Assembly: GCA_005789685.1 (NCBI GenBank)
Contig: SXXD01000148.1
Location: 1 to 5,661 of the forward strand
Direction: 5' to 3'
Length of the DNA: 5,661 nucleotides
Source: Burkholderiales bacterium
GTDB taxonomy: Bacteria; Pseudomonadota; Gammaproteobacteria; Burkholderiales; Burkholderiaceae_C
Shown here piece after piece: positions 5,651 through 5,661 of the stretch. The position numbers and the translations under genes were made by a program. The notes under the pieces are model-generated. The model worked only from the letters and a program-made list of their open reading frames with translations, did no database searches and had not been told where the DNA came from. Every line of letters begins with the position of its first letter. Within the stretch, counting starts at the first letter, position 1.

Positions 5651-5661
5651 TTTTAAAATGC

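Noticed and set aside
5650..5659. Palindrome ATTTTAAAAT just after the cupin stop
   Set aside because: It is a purely AT repeat with no loop or GC stem, and the window ends there, so nothing can be concluded.

Overview
The window looks like a chromosomal segment from a betaproteobacterium, most likely a Comamonadaceae-type member of the Burkholderiales. This is an inference. It rests on a Bug/TctC-family periplasmic binding protein, a family greatly expanded in that group, on moderate GC content, and on the general look of the proteins. No rRNA, tRNA, mobile element, CRISPR array or phage gene is visible.

Layout. Positions 1-69 are an AT-rich leader with an 8-bp inverted repeat and a weak ribosome binding site. 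Four tightly packed plus-strand genes follow (70-3980): a class V aminotransferase of the serine--glyoxylate type, an AtuA-family (DUF1446) protein, a 100-residue partner resembling the C-terminal domain of AtuA-type proteins, and a Bug-type solute-binding protein. Gaps are 11, 1 and 26 bp, so they read as one operon. A fifth plus-strand gene (4008-4874) starts 27 bp later and encodes a predicted lipoprotein with a class I SAM-dependent methyltransferase fold. It may be read through from the operon but has no obvious functional tie to it. Facing it across only 8 bp is a minus-strand gene (4883-5224) for a small exported protein with a His-Gly repeat. A 141-bp AT-rich intergenic region with several inverted repeats separates this gene from a divergent small cupin (5366-5650). 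No stretch above 300 bases lacks a gene.

How the genes may work together. The binding protein probably captures a small organic acid in the periplasm. The aminotransferase is a PLP enzyme that handles small amino and oxo acids. The AtuA pair belongs to a family whose biochemical role is not settled and that is known from acyclic terpene (citronellol/geraniol) catabolism. The simplest reading is an uptake-and-catabolism module for an unidentified carboxylate, but the sequence does not name the substrate. No permease genes of the tripartite tricarboxylate transporter type and no regulator gene lie in the window.

The items most worth a second look are the aminotransferase/AtuA/AtuA-C/Bug cluster as a possible undescribed pathway, and the methyltransferase with a lipoprotein signal, which would place a SAM-dependent enzyme outside the cytoplasm.
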